64,000 nucleotides of DNA from Oryzias latipes (lineage: Eukaryota > Chordata > Actinopteri > Beloniformes > Adrianichthyidae): assembly GCF_002234675.1 (NCBI RefSeq), contig NC_019863.2, positions 1,875,609 through 1,939,608 on the forward strand, in the 5' to 3' direction. Below are positions 30,640-54,879 of this stretch, piece after piece. A program made the position numbers and the translations under genes. Within the stretch, counting starts at the first letter, position 1; every line of letters starts with the position of its first letter. The notes beneath the pieces are model-generated. The model saw only the letters and a list, made by a program, of their open reading frames with translations, was not told where the DNA came from and did no database searches.

Positions 30640-30877
30640 TTAAAACCAATAAATGACATCATTTCATGATCACCGTCACACTAATTCTGTAAAAGCAAAG
30701 GACTGGCTTCATTAGGAAAAAAGTCTGAACAAAAGCTTTGGAAGGAAGAGAATTGTTGATGAGTGACACAGATTTTTATTAGTCAAAACATTTTTGATAG
30801 GGTTTTACTTTATTAATTAAGTAATTTCAGAAGAATTAAGATTCTTTCTGAGAGTGTTTTTCAGAATTTTTTAATGG

Positions 30878-33800
30878 AAATTTTTTTAATTTTTTAATGG
30901 AATGACACCCATCTGGAACAACCCGGACATCCTTATTAACAAAAAAATGATTCACTTCCCAGCTTGGCAAGCAGGGGGCATAAAACAACTAGAGCACGTA
31001 ATTATTGATAGAAGATTCATAACCCCCCAGGAACTTCAAGACAAACATGGAATAAATAACTTCTTGGAATATCAGCAACTTAAATCAAGTATTACTAAAA
31101 AGTATAAAATTAAAGACGACGATTTAAAGCTACCAGATGTAGTTACCACTCTGATTAATTTTTCAATGAATAGAACTCTCTCCAAAATATACAAACTTTT
31201 ATGTAATTTAGATAACAATATTGCCCTTCCAACAAAAAAATGGGATGCAGATTTGAGCATCAGCACAGATGAAAGCTTCTGGTCAGAACTTTGTCTAAAC
31301 ACCTTTAAACTGACAAAAAGTCCAAATCTGCAGCTAATCCATCTCAAAACTCTTCACAGAATTTACTACACTGGACAGAGGATGTTCAAGATGGGTCTCA
31401 GTAACTCAGACATTTGCGAGCACTGTGATAATAATCTACCCGACAGCTACATGCACGCACTGTGGTTCTGCACTCCTGTCCAGGCTCTCTGGCAGCAGGT
31501 ATGTGCCGATTTATCAGTCTGGCTTAAGGTTTCAATCACTGCCTCACCGTCATTTTGTGTGCTTGGTGACATGAGTGCCATCGATAGAGAAGAAGGATTA
31601 GCTTCTATCATTTTCATAACTCTTTGTATTGCCAAAAAAACTATTTTAATAAATTGGAAAAACAAGAAAAATATAAACATAAGTCAACACAGAAATCTGC
31701 TGTTTGATCATATCAGCTTGGAAAAAATGTCAGCCCAAAGCTCAAGTAACTTTGAAAGAATTCAATCTCTCTGGTCTCCTGTGGTTGACTCCATGACTTA
31801 GGGGGTGGGGGGCTTGGTCGTCGCTGCTCCTTGCCCTTCTGCCGTGGTTTGGGGTGGGGGTCGGGGCTTCCGGTGCCTGGCGGGGGCGGTGGGGGGCTCC
31901 GTTGGTCGGGGGTCGGGTCCGGTGCCTGGGTGGGGCGGGCTGGGGCGCTGCGTGGTCCTCTGGGCTTGGGTGTGGGGGTGCGTGGTGGGGGGGTGGGGTG
32001 GTGGTCTGGCTTGGCTTGGGGGGGTGGTCCCTTTGCCTGTGCTGGGGGGGGTTGGCGGGGGGCCCTGCTCGGGTGGGGGGGGCCCAGCGGCGCCGGATGG
32101 GCTGCCCATCTGCGCCTGGGGCTGGGATCGGCCCTTCCCTGGCTCTGGGGCGGGACGGGACAACCCTCTCGGGGCCCCCGGTCGCTCTGGGTGTCACCCG
32201 CTTCGGCTGCGGGGTCTGGGGTGGGGTGGGGTGGGGGGCTTGTCGGCCCTGTCCTGTGGGGGGGCGTTCTGGGGGGGAGGGGGGGGCCATTATTAGTACG
32301 GGTCGGGGGGGCTAGCGGGTCGGGGTCTCCGCTGAGGCAATCAGTGGTTGCCTCGGCCGGTTGGCCTCCTCGGTCCCGTCGAGGCCTGACCAGAGCTCTT
32401 CTAGGGCCGGCGTCTGGGGGTGGGGGCCTGGGCTTGCTCCGGGGGGGGGCGACGCTTTCTGGCTCCTCTCTCTCTGTGTGGGGTGGGTGGTGCCGGGCCT
32501 GGGGTGTCGGCGCCTCCGGGGGTGGGCCCCTGGGCTGGGTGGCCCTGGCCCCTTTGCTGGGGGTGGGCTGGGGGACGGCTGTTTGACCACCGGGGGACAG
32601 TCTACCAGCTGTCCCCAACTTACCCCCTTCCTTATATAACCTCATATTAGGGTGAGGGGGTGGGGGGTCTAGCCTGCGATGCGCCTTGGGGGGGGGCTAC
32701 TTGGGAGTGGCCCCCCTCCTATGGTTGCCGTATGGAGTGGGCCCCCCCTCTTTCGGTTTTATTTGCACCTTAGACATGTAGGGTCCTTGGTAGGGGGGGT
32801 GCTTGGACATCACTGCAAGCAAGCAGCAGATGTCCTCCTGGCACCCTACCCGCCAATTTTAACCGCACCTTAGACATTTAGGGCCCCTTGGTGTGGAGGG
32901 TGAGGGGACATCACTGTGAGTAATCAGGAGATGTCCCCTTAGTGCCCTACTCGCCAATTTTAACTGCACCCCCCTTAGTACACACACCCCTCCCCCTTCA
33001 ATATATACATTCAAACATAAACACACACACATGCACACAAACACCCTCTCAAACACCCATACACGCACACACATTTTACAAGGAAGGTGGGACCTGGGTC
33101 CATCTGTCCCCTACCCCTTCCCTGGTGGGGGGTGCGGGCCCCTTGGCGATGGCGGCCGTGTCCCTTGGGTGCCGGCTCCCTGGGCCCGGCGGTGCTCTCT
33201 CCGCACGGTGGGGGGGTTCATATTACACCTGAGCCGGGGGTGTTCGTGTCCCTGGGGGGTGGGTCCTGGTCCTTGCCCCTGGGCGCTGGGCCCCGCCAAA
33301 CCTCCAACATGGCCGAGCCTGGTCGGGCCATATTTATAACATCCCTTGTGGGCCGCCCTTTTTTCCCCGGGGTTCCCCCTTCCTGGGCGGGGGCGGCGGG
33401 CCCCTGCCTTGCTCCTACCTGGACCAACCGTGGGCCGGGTGGGTGGCTGCCTGGAGTGCGGAGCGGGTCTCCCTTGGGGGGTCCTGGCTCGTACCTGGGG
33501 TCGGGGCGGGGGGATGCCCGGAACTCCTGGGTGGTGGTGGGGTGCTCGTCTGGGGCTGTGGGCGTCCCTCTCCGGTGGGGCCCTGCGTTGGGCTCTTCCG
33601 GCGCGGCGGGGGGCTGCTTTCCTGGCTGGGCTGGGGCGGCGCTCTCTTTCCCTCTGCGCCTCCCTGCTCTCTGGCTCTGGGGGCCTCGCGGCGGTCCGGC
33701 TGGCCCTGGCCTGGGTGGCGGTCTTGGTCGCCCGGGGGGCGGTTGTTCCCTGCCTGTTCCCGTGTGGCTTTGGGGGAATTCCGGCTGCCGCTGCTCCTGC

Positions 33801-34462
33801 GGCGGGGGTATGGGTGTGGGGGTGGCTGGGCGCTCCTCCTCCTTCTTTTCACATTCCACCATCCATTTTAGAAGAACATAAACACTCACCTGAGCACAGG
33901 TGTTAGCTCACCTTTGCACTAATAGTTTGCATGATTGAATGAATGAAAGATTTCACACTAGTTGGTTTAAAGGCATAGGTATGCGTTCGTGAACACTATC
34001 TGTTTTGTGTGCATGTTGACATGTGGACATTTTTGCGGCTAGCAGGTGTGTTGATAATATTTGAGTGTGTGTGAACAGGCCCCGCCCTTTTTGTACTACA
34101 TTTGAACCGTACCGTAACGATAAACAACCAGTAAACCTGTCTGCTTTATGCTGCTTCATGGTCTTACCCCCCTTCCCCTCCTATTATCACCCTCCTACCC
34201 CCCCCTCTCTCTAACGTCCCTCTCTCTTCTTCCCCTCTTTCCTTTTCCGTCCGGTCCAACACCAAAGATTTTCAAACATGATTGAAATTAATAAATTTTG
34301 GCCTCAATTACAAAAGGGGTTTATTCAGACATACCTTTGGTTTGTCTGAAGATGAATAACCCCTCTTGTTAAAATAAAATATGTCCAACACAAGAGGCCC
34401 TCAGCTCTCATCTGTTTGCCTAGCTGTTGGACAGGACAAGTTAAAAAAAAAAAAAAAAAAAA
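30878..34462 (+). mobile_element. L1-type LINE, 5'-truncated, recent insertion
   Basis: A perfect 15-base target duplication (AGAATTTTTTAATGG) lies at 30863-30877 and 34463-34477, and a 20-base A-run ends the element. The frame 30902-31801 is open to its natural stop and gives the C-terminal third of L1 ORF2 (PIWNNPDILINKKMIHFPAW, then LKTLHRIYYTGQRMFK, CEHCDNNLPDSYMHALWFC). From 31802 to about 33850 the plus strand is extremely G-rich, with a CA-rich insert near 33015-33072, before an AT-rich last 550 bases. Intact frame and perfect duplication indicate recent insertion. Endonuclease and reverse transcriptase domains are missing, so it cannot move by itself. Confidence 0.88.
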
Positions 34463-34639
34463 AGAATTTTTTAATGGACTTTTTGGTTGAAATATTTCCC
34501 TTTTTTGTTTTTTTGAAATGTTTATTTTAATAAAAAAATAGTTAAAGAGGATTTAAAATTAATTCCTTTTTAAAAGTAATTGCATCTTTCAGGTTTGGTG
34601 TTTTTATCACCAAAAATCTAATTGACCCTCACTTATTTT

Positions 34640-35590
34640 CTTAATTTTATTGAAATATAATCATTACAAACTCTCGCAGACACAACCACACAATGATGCA
34701 AGGCACAGCTCTCCAATCAAAAACAGACAAAAACACATCTATACATCTATGAAAATATATGAATATTTCAGCATAAATTACATTTCAAGGCAATTAACAA
34801 TCTGGACCCTGGATCAGTATCCATTCTGTAGCAGATTTACAAATGTCATCAATAAAGGATTTGAGTTCTGAATACATTTAATGAGGATAAATACAGTCTG
34901 ACTTCATTTTTAAAACACAGGAAATTAGGAATATATTTTTCCCAAATCAGGAGGATGTTCACTAATTTTGTTGTTTATTTTGATAACTTATTGTTATAGA
35001 ACGGAATATCTTCTTCTGTGAATTGTATGAGGTTAATTTTCTGGCTAAAAATATCCTGTCTGACAGAAATCACACGGATCAACCTCAAAGCCAAATCTCC
35101 TCCTCACCGTCTCTGTGGATGGTTAATAGTTGTTTATCATTTTCAACTGCATTTCTTTAATCTTGGGGACTACGGGCCATTTTGTGTATTTCTATTGTTG
35201 TGACAGGTGTCTCCTTTATTTATATTATTTAACATTTCCATTAAAGTCATTGTATAATTGACCTTTGAAGGGTTTGTTTAGATATTTAGTATCACATTTT
35301 TTCCCTGTGAGTTTTATTTCACCTATTAATAAATTTGGTAGTTTAACTTGAACATTGGATGGCAATATTGTATTTTTTATTAAATGTATTAAAGCAAGTG
35401 GAATTTATCTGCAGGTTTTCTGAAATTCCCTGGTTGAACATTCAATATCATATTTGCTTTTGAATTCTCTTAATTGAAGAATTTCTCCATTTGAATCAAG
35501 AATATCGCGTACAAAAATGATCTTGTGGTCAAACCAATTCTGATTAAACATACCACTGTTTATGGTAATTATTACTCTGTTCTTCCACCA
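34640..35590 (-). mobile_element. L1-like LINE fragment, reverse orientation
   Basis: The 3' end begins TTTTATTGAAATATAATCAT at 34640. Toward 35400-35590 the minus strand encodes WFDHKIIFVRDILDSNGEIL and LREFKSKYDI, a pattern of L1 ORF2 near its C-terminus. Broken into short frames. Confidence 0.6.
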
Positions 35591-35599
35591 AACACCCTG

Positions 35600-35905
35600 A
35601 TTCAAAGCTGATGCAACCACGTGACATGAGTACACGGTGACCCTCCGGCTGGTGGGCGGGGCTACGTGACTGACCTCCACAACCTGCCGCTGTGACGCCT
35701 GACCAATCACGTGCAGAGGTACCAGACATCCACCAATCACCGGGGCTGTTGTTCAGCAAGAGTTGCGCTAGACCCTACGCATGCGCAGAATGTTGCAGCG
35801 TGACACGCGTGTGGAGGAAGTGCGCTGACAGACGTGCGGCGTTTGCAGCCCTCGCGCTCCACTCAGAACCGGCCAGACTGTGCTTCACGTATCCCCGGTA
35901 CCATC
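35600..35905 (+). promoter_or_regulatory. Likely atad3 promoter region
   Basis: The 300 bases before the atad3 start become GC- and CpG-richer (ACGCATGCGCAG, GCGTGACACGCGTG, GACGTGCGGCG), including an NRF-1-like palindrome core TACGCATGCGCA at about 35776-35787, a motif common in genes for mitochondrial proteins. No TATA box near the start. Functional use is inferred. Confidence 0.5.
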
Positions 35906-47532
<11,627 letters not shown>

Positions 47533-47804
47533 GGTTAAGTGGGACTGTGGATTAGAAATGTTAGCGTCCGGCCCTCCTAGCTAACCCGAACACGTCTGTG
47601 TGGGTTCAGAGGGAGAGAGAAACCGTGAACATAACCGTGTCTAAAGCGTTGGGTCTAATGTATTCATGTTATCAAGTCTGCTGTTTCACCATGAAACAGG
47701 TTCACTTTTTCATGAGAAGTAAAGACTGATGAATCAAAAGTGTTGATGGTTTTATTATGGATACTTTGAGGGAATGTTAGAAATATTTTATTTAAGCGAA
47801 GGCC

Positions 47805-47810
47805 AATAAA
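47805..47810 (+). terminator. Candidate atad3 poly(A) signal
   Basis: AATAAA about 270 bases after the atad3 stop, just before a piggyBac-like MITE that begins at 47863. Position fits a short 3' UTR. Confidence 0.6.
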
Positions 47811-47862
47811 GAAAAACCGTAACCAAAATCGCTTCAAATAATGACTTCAGACAAACTGACAC

Positions 47863-48075
47863 TTAACCCTTGTTCTATCCTAGGCACTTCAACATTGGGA
47901 GTTGGGTCATCTAGACCCACTAGACAGTGCTCTGAACCTTTTTCTTCAATGATTTGTGATCTTCACTGGTGTCCATGGATTACATGAAATCTTTCCACCT
48001 TTATCCACCTTTGTCATGGTAGGGAGAACACGTGAATGGAAGGGGGGGGGTCATCTAAGATAGCACAAGGGTTAA
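47863..48075 (+). mobile_element. piggyBac-like MITE copy, TTAA on both sides
   Basis: TTAACCCTTGTTCTATCC to GATAGCACAAGGGTTAA, 213 bases, just downstream of atad3. Confidence 0.85.
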
Positions 48076-48085
48076 CATAGTCCAG

Positions 48086-49373
48086 GGGGGGTATTCCAGA
48101 AAGCAGGTTCTGCTAGCTCCCACGGTAAGTTTGAGGCTAAGGAAGTTGATAACCTCAGCTTTCGGTTCCAGAAATGGAGGTATGTTTCAGAGTAGGTCAA
48201 GTTGCCATGGCAACTCATGCTCTGAACATAACCTGGTCTGGAGCAGGTTTAGTTGGTTAGTTTGTTTACAGAGAGGTGAAGCAGCATGGCGTGTCCATTT
48301 GAAGATGATTTAGTGGATGAAGAAGCTCAGATACTACTTTTTCCACCATGAAAGGCTGATAAGACCACATATGGATGTTGGAAAGATAAACTTTTTTACT
48401 TTGATCTAACTTAATTATTTGCTTCAGTTAGGATAAATTATTTTTTTGTTAAGTCAGTTTAAAAATAACACGTAGTTATCAAACAGTTATTTTACTTTCA
48501 TTCAAATTAATTCAATTAAGTAGGTGTAACTTAGGTGCTGCTGTTAGATCGGCACCGCAAGGAATTGTGGGATACCATTCCCTTTGCCTGTCTGGACAGA
48601 TTTGGGTTTAAGTGTGGGTTTTTGACCAAATGTGTTTAGTTGTTGCTGTTTACTGTGTTTTGCCGAGTTATTTGTACTGTTATATTTAATTCTTTCTGCA
48701 CCATAAGTGAGAGGGACGGAGAGGATGATGAGTTTATAAGCACCCCTACTGTTAACCCTTGTTCTAGCCTAGGCACTTTAACATTGGGAGTCTAGACCCA
48801 CTAGTCAGTGCTCTGGACCTTTTTTCTTCAATGATTTGTGATCTTCACTGGTGTCCATGGATTACATGAAATCTTTCCACCTTTATCCACCTTTGTCATG
48901 GTAGGGAGAACACGTCAATGGAAGGGGGGGTCATCTAAGATAGCACAAGGGTTACGTTGGATAAGTTATATATATATATGCGTCACAATGAAAATAAGAT
49001 CAGAAACTATTTTCCTCCAAGCAGAAACTCTTTTTGCTGATGATGCAGCCTTATTACTTTTTTGATGGACGTATAATCTTCATGCGCCGTCATTTAAATC
49101 TCAGACTCCGTCTCACTGAATTACAGCGCTTTTTCTTTTCTCCACGCGTTTCCATGGTGTCTCCGGAAATCGGCGATCTATTGACAATGTTTTTATGTAC
49201 TTGCTGTGCACGTGCATTAACCCAGGGTTACCAAGTCGAGCGTAATTACGCCACCTCATATCCGGTCTTTTGGAACCGACATACCCCGAGTAAGCAAGTT
49301 CAGGCGGATTTCAGCCAGAGTTCAGGCTTAAAGTCAGGCTAGTTTAAACATGCTTCCTGGAAAAACCCCCTGA
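48086..49373 (+). mobile_element. PIF/Harbinger relic with remnant of transposase start
   Basis: Left end GGGGGGTATTCCAGAAAGCA and right end TGCTTCCTGGAAAAACCCCC are inverted. At 48286 an ATG opens MACPFEDDLVDEEAQI, which resembles the start of fish Harbinger transposases; the frame then stops. A piggyBac-like MITE (48752-48955) sits inside. Confidence 0.65.
48752..48955 (+). mobile_element. piggyBac-like MITE nested in the Harbinger relic
   Basis: TTAACCCTTGTTCTAGCC to GATAGCACAAGGGTTAC. Similar to the copy 700 bases upstream, with which it shares CCCTTGTTCTA in place of CCCTTGTGCTA. Confidence 0.85.
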
Positions 49374-50184
49374 TAGTCCTAATTATCTATTGCCAGCTTT
49401 TAAAGCTATTAACTGGCCAATCAGGTGCCCCAGTCCCTGCTGCCCCCCCCACATCCAATGTTTAAAACGTTGGACAGATTATATATATGGTCCAGAGCGA
49501 AACACAAAAGCAGAGAGGAGTCGGTTCCTTTGAGATAATCCTTTTATCGCTATTTACAGAGAAAAATCAGGCACTCAGAGCTGAGCTCACAGCTTCAAAA
49601 TTATTACAAGGAGTCCATTATTCAACATTTATAAAGAAAAACAACAAACACTGTGCCCTGAAAGACAGCATGTCGACTTTAAACATCTGAATTCGCCTCA
49701 AACAGTCCAGGTTTGGTTATGCATCATTAGCCCCTCCCCCTTTATCATTTCAACAAACTCCCAAAACCCATCTTTCTGCTCTGCGTGTGCGTAAACTCAT
49801 AAACCGATTCCAGCGCTGAATTTAAATATCTCCTAAATACTTGAATTAAAATTACAAATCAAAACTCCAAACTCAAAGAAATGGGGCTTTTTGAAGTGCG
49901 GTCGTCATGGCGATCCCCGAGGAGACGTTTGATTGGGATTCTGACCTAACCTTGATCTGGAAGGAGAAAGGCAAAGTGAGAGCAGCAAGTCCATCCTCTC
50001 CACGAGGAGAGCCCACCCGTACCACCATGACCCCCCCCCCCCGTTAGGTCCTGCAGACAGATGTGTTGTGTGTGTGTGTGCGCGCGTGTGTGTGTGTGTG
50101 CAGGCACACAGGTCAGGTGACGTCCACATTCGGTCGCCTGATTGCTCTGGATCCTGGTTTTTATTGCAAGCTGCCCTCTGTGTG
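49374..50184. other. ssu72 3' flank: nothing recognised but a TG microsatellite
   Basis: A (TG)n tract with CG units occupies about 50064-50100, within the likely ssu72 3' UTR. The AATAAA nearest to the stop (50160-50165, minus) is only 20 bases away, so the true poly(A) site is probably further. Confidence 0.5.
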
Positions 50185-52807
50185 TCAGTAGAAGCAGACG
50201 GTGTGAAGGAACGGCCTGTTACTCTTGTCCTCGAACTCTTGCAGGAGCTCATCGATTTCGTTCTCCATGTCGTCGGTGTGCTGGATCTGCAGAGAGACCC
50301 AGGATGAGACAGAACCACGGCGGTGGCGGTCGGAAAGTGGGAGAAACAAACCGGAGAAGGGCCACTCACACACTGACACAGCTCACAGATGAGAAAGGCA
50401 CCCAGAGTGGCTTCCTCGTGGTTGTCCTGAATGTCTACGTTGATCACGTGCACAGGCTGCATGGTTTCCTGCTCTCTCGAGTTCAGATCTGAGAGAAAAG
50501 ACAAGATCATTTGGAAAAGGCCTTCAAAAGGAGAGACTCCCATCTTCTCCCTGGATCAGAGAATCCTCACCCTCCAGTACTTGGTCATAAACCCTCTCCT
50601 CACAAGTGATGACCAGGTCAAACTTCTCCTTGCATAGCTGGAAGCGCTCCGGCTTGGACTTGATGCGCTTGTTGCGGTCCAGCATGTGCAAAATGCCGTT
50701 CTGTGTATATCTGAAGGGGGAGGAGGTCAAGGAAACATGGAAGCAGAGGAAGAACACAGACGGTTCCTCAACAGCACACAGAAACCAGCCTCTCACGCAG
50801 CAAGCGTCTGCATTCTAAACCGCTGACGGGTCACCCCGCCAGCTGCAGGACACGCCTGAAGGTCAAGCGTCTTTTGGCGCCCCCATGTGGTCAACTCAAG
50901 TAACTACGCAACTCTGCCTTCGAAAAAGGAATAGAAACTTTGGAGAATAAATTAAAGATTTAATTTAAAGGTCACCAGAAATGTATTCTAACAATGTTTA
51001 ACTGACAGGTATTGTTTTAAGAAACATGATCCTGTAGCCATCATCATCATTACTACTCAGTCCACTTGAGGCAAAATGTTCAGCCCAATTCTCTGTTTTA
51101 GTCTTGCAGAACCTCCAGTTCTTCACGTTAGAACATATCCAGAAGGAAACTGTTCCTGCAAAACAAATCTGAAAGATTTCCACCAGCTTTAACCAACAGA
51201 TCCAATAACAGCTGGTTTCTTATATTTGAACAGTTTCCAAATCGTTGGCGAAAACCTAAATATTTTACAGGAACAAATAACACCTGATTAAATATTTAAA
51301 GAAAAGTTCACGTTACGTCCTTTAGGGATTTAAATCATAACTAAAAGTGCAGATTTCAGACTATGAAAGAACAGGTTTTACACTAAAATAATACTTTTTT
51401 TCCTTTTAGTTCCTAATTCCAACCAGCAGTCTGATGAATCCCAATCTGGCATGAATGAACATCATGGCAGCTGAAAACTCCTGGTTTTAGTTTCCCACAG
51501 ATGAGAAGCTTCCAGAACTTTTTTTGCTTCCATTTTTATTCATTTTGCACTCCTGACAGTTTGCTCCTTCCACGCCTTACTCTGAGATTACTTAGCAAAG
51601 GAATGGAACCAGCAGCATATTTATGCCTAGACCCAAAGCAACTTCGAGAAAAACAAGTGCATAAATATTAAACGTGTGCTTCACGCGGCCTCATGACTCC
51701 CCGAGAGCACTTACTGCTGCTACAGCTGCTGCAGTACATGGCGATCCTCCGTCCCACTTTGTGTAAGCGGTTATCAGTCACACTTTAGGAATTTTTTTGT
51801 TTTTTTTGTCATCTGTGCTCTCCCAAAGGCACAAACTCCACACAGATACATGTACATTCAGATGCACCGTTTACTGGGGTCTCCAATAGACATGTGCACG
51901 CGCGTGAGGCAGCGGAGGGAGGGTGAGTGAGTGGGCAGGCGGGGATACAGTTCCTTGTCCTTGCGGACCAAGTCGTTGTACATCTGTTCATAAGTGGTTT
52001 TGAAGTCGTACACATTGGGCTTATCCGGAGCCGGACCAGGCAGCTTTACATGAGACCCCGTCCCAAACGATCGCACTTCAAATCCACGCTTACTGCAAAG
52101 AAAAAGAAACAGATTGGTTAGAAGGCAGCAGGCAACCACAGAACAACATTAATTTTGTCACTAGTTAGTAACCCTAAAAGTTTGCTCCAACTACATTTTT
52201 TTTTAGTCTCTGGGAATGATCAAAAGTAAAAAAGATTTTTTAAGAAATAACATTTTCTTTCAAATGATAACTAGTGGCATTGGTTGATTAACAGGTAAAC
52301 TTGGATCTGTAGCTCCTTCAGAGCAGTGATTTTGCGTTACAAAATCCCCGCCTTGTGTTTACGGACAATGACCGACAGAGGGCGCTGCTGTCAACAAATG
52401 GGTCGGGGAATGAAGGAAGCTCCTCATGGGGCTTTAAGAAAAACTAAAAAAAAAAAAAAAACACTCAAGTTTTTTCCCCTATACAAGTTATTGCTGTAAT
52501 TTGGGCGGTAAATAAAACTCCTTGAATCCAGCCGGAAGTGCGCAGCGGCGTCTCTAAACCCTGAAAAGCGCGTCCATTGTTAAACTGCGGTGAGGCCCGA
52601 CGGGCTGCGCCGCCGCCGTCGACGCGCATCCCAACAGGCGGAAGCTAACCGCTCGGTACTGCGCTACTCTCGTCAGTCACTTCGTGTCAGGCTTCGTGTC
52701 GTCCTCCTCCCGGCGGCCATCCGTTACCTGAGGATACTGTGCGCTTCCATACTGCGGTTCTGGTTGCTCGAGCACACAACCGCCACACGGAGCGGGTGGC
52801 TCGGCAT
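50185..52807 (-). CDS. ssu72: RNA polymerase II CTD phosphatase SSU72, 5 exons
   Basis: Nuclear protein phosphatase that removes phosphate from Ser5/Ser7 of the RNA polymerase II tail during 3' end processing. Minus-strand exons: 52728-52807, 51949-52092, 50571-50710, 50370-50488, 50185-50286. They total 585 bases and 194 residues, the human length. The start MPSHPLRVAVVCSSNQNRSM holds the catalytic P-loop CX5R (C12 to R18), typical of low-molecular-weight tyrosine-phosphatase-like folds. Conserved blocks follow: KRGFEVRSFGTGSHVKLPGP, KPNVYDFKTTYEQMYNDLV, FDLVITCEERVYDQVLEDL, HVINVDIQDNHEEATLGAFL. It ends FLHTVCFY. Split codons at exon junctions all restore the expected residues. Neighbours fndc10 and atad3 match human 1p36.33. 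Secure. Confidence 0.98.
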
Positions 52808-54879
52808 TGCGACTCTTCAACTGAAACTGAACGACACAAGTGTCTGGAGCTAAGACGAAGCAGTTACTCAGACTCCTGTAAAAAAACACAAAAACCAAAC
52901 AAATTAAGCTCTTTCTGATCAGGTAAACTAGCTGGCGGTTTGACAAGCAGAGCTACGCCACGGCGGCGTCTCCCGTGGAAGCAGGAAGTTAAAATGGCGG
53001 AACTCCGCAAATTGACTGGGGCTTTATCTGTGATGTCATTGGGGGCGGGGTCTCCTACTGAGTTCAGTTGTGATCACGTGACAAACATTCAAAATGTTTT
53101 TTTGTAAACCGCACCTTTAACGTTTTTATTCTTGACTTAAAATATTACGGTGGATTATTATGACTGAACTTCCACTAAAACATAAGAATAAGAGAGAAAA
53201 GATCTCTACAGGGGAGTTAATTATTTGTATTTTTATTGGTCAATAAGTTCTTAAAATAGCTTTTATTGGTTTTATTTTTTGTTATTCTCCATGATAAAAG
53301 CGTTCTTTTTTTCAATTTTATGAGATTTGGTGAATATATACTAGTCTCCTGTCAGTAATTATCATGCATTGAAAGGGTAAAAAGTACAACTGATAATCGT
53401 TTTAGTTCATGAACAACCACGACTTTCAGAAAACCTTGAAGATTTTTATCAAATCTCTGTTTTTCCCCTAGATGTCAACTATGGATGGTTGACTTTTAAT
53501 CTGTTTTAAAAGCCAAATCCCTTTTTGATTAAATTCTTATGGAAAATTACACTTTTGCCTTCTGTGCAGATCCAAACACTGATCATTTTTGGATTCAAAA
53601 GTCTCATGCAAGACATGAAACAGTGCAGTCATCCAAGTAATCCAGAAAAAGTCTTGAAATGAACAACATATAAATGGGTTAGGTAAAAAGCCTACTTCAA
53701 TCTAAATTTTGGTTCCCAACAATTTAAATCAAATGGTTTTGGAATGAATTAGGTATGAAATAATCTTTTTTTTTTTTAAATCAATGAACAGGTACGGTGG
53801 GGCAGTGGTTAGCGCTCTCACTCACAGCGAGAAGGCCCTGGTTCAAATCCTTCCCGTTTGCATCTTCTCCCTGTGCATGTGTGGATCAGGTCCCACCTGA
53901 ACATTTCGTGAATAAAAACAATTTTAAGCTAAACACAAGTTCAGGCCAATTCTAGATAAAATCATTGGCCGTCAACGGAGTTAATGAAGCAAAATTTACT
54001 ATTTTCCATATTGGCCAAGAAATTAGTAATAAACATGAAGAAAATGTTTTCGAACGACATATCTGGGTTTGAAATGGTGAAAAAATGGACCTAAGAGGAA
54101 TTTTTAAACCATATCTGAATGTGTGAACAAACAAAAGCCACCAGGGAACAAATTACCTTCTACTTCGTGTGTCCTGTTTAGTTTTGAACTAAATTGATTG
54201 ACTTGAACTATTTTGAATATTTTTCTTTTTGGTTTAAATCATTCCGTGTTGACCCAAAAAAGGTTGTTATTTGTCTTACTTTATTGCTGTTTCTTTGAGA
54301 CAACAAGTTCTGCAGAAAAAAACGTTTTCTTTGGAAAGTTTCAACTGGATATGGAGCCAGAGAAACGGATTGTTTTTTCATCTAAACAAAAACACAAACT
54401 TATATTCTCACACACAAGGAAGAAAAGACATTTTGGAAATAATAAAAACAACCTAAACTTTTATTTGCAGTCAGCAGGACGATCAGGTTGCTCCAAATGC
54501 TTGGCACAGTATTCAGAGATCGCCCTTCACAAGATAATGCAACTACAGCTCTGCATACTCAGACCTAAAAGCAAAACCAGAGAGGAGGGAATATACAAGC
54601 CAACTAATCACCCTCACTTCCTTTCTTAGGTGTTTAGTGTTTAGCAAAACACTGGTGTTTCTTGACTTGTGCCGCTGCTTGTATTGCTGTTAAATGCTGT
54701 TTGACGCACAAACGTTGGAAAATCACAGCACAGAACCTTTTTTTTTAGAAAAGTCTCCTGCGGTTTTTGGTTGTGGACAACCTGGCAGAGGTTGACGTAC
54801 ACAGCATTGTGCCTCAGTTTGGTCGAAAGAAAGTGTGTGTGTTCGAGGCTGGGGGCAGAATTCACACATATGCTGTGGA
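52808..54879. other. Between fndc10 and ssu72: mostly unrecognised
   Basis: The first 200 bases are CpG-rich and likely hold the ssu72 promoter. Apart from a SINE piece at 53785-53890, the rest is AT-rich without convincing frames. TMEM240, expected near ATAD3A/SSU72 by human synteny, was not found. Confidence 0.5.
53785..53890 (+). mobile_element. tRNA-derived SINE 5' fragment
   Basis: GGTACGGTGGGGCAGTGGTT followed by AGCGCTCTCACTCACAGCGA and CCTGGTTCAAATCC contains A-box and B-box matches. TTTGCATCTTCTCCCTGTGC then ATGTGTGG follows. This is a very common fish SINE head; the remainder is lost. Confidence 0.7.

Noticed and set aside
31713-33906. Large Pro/Gly-rich open frames on both strands
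   Set aside because: They are by-products of the G-rich L1 3' tail, overlap in several frames and have no recognisable domain.
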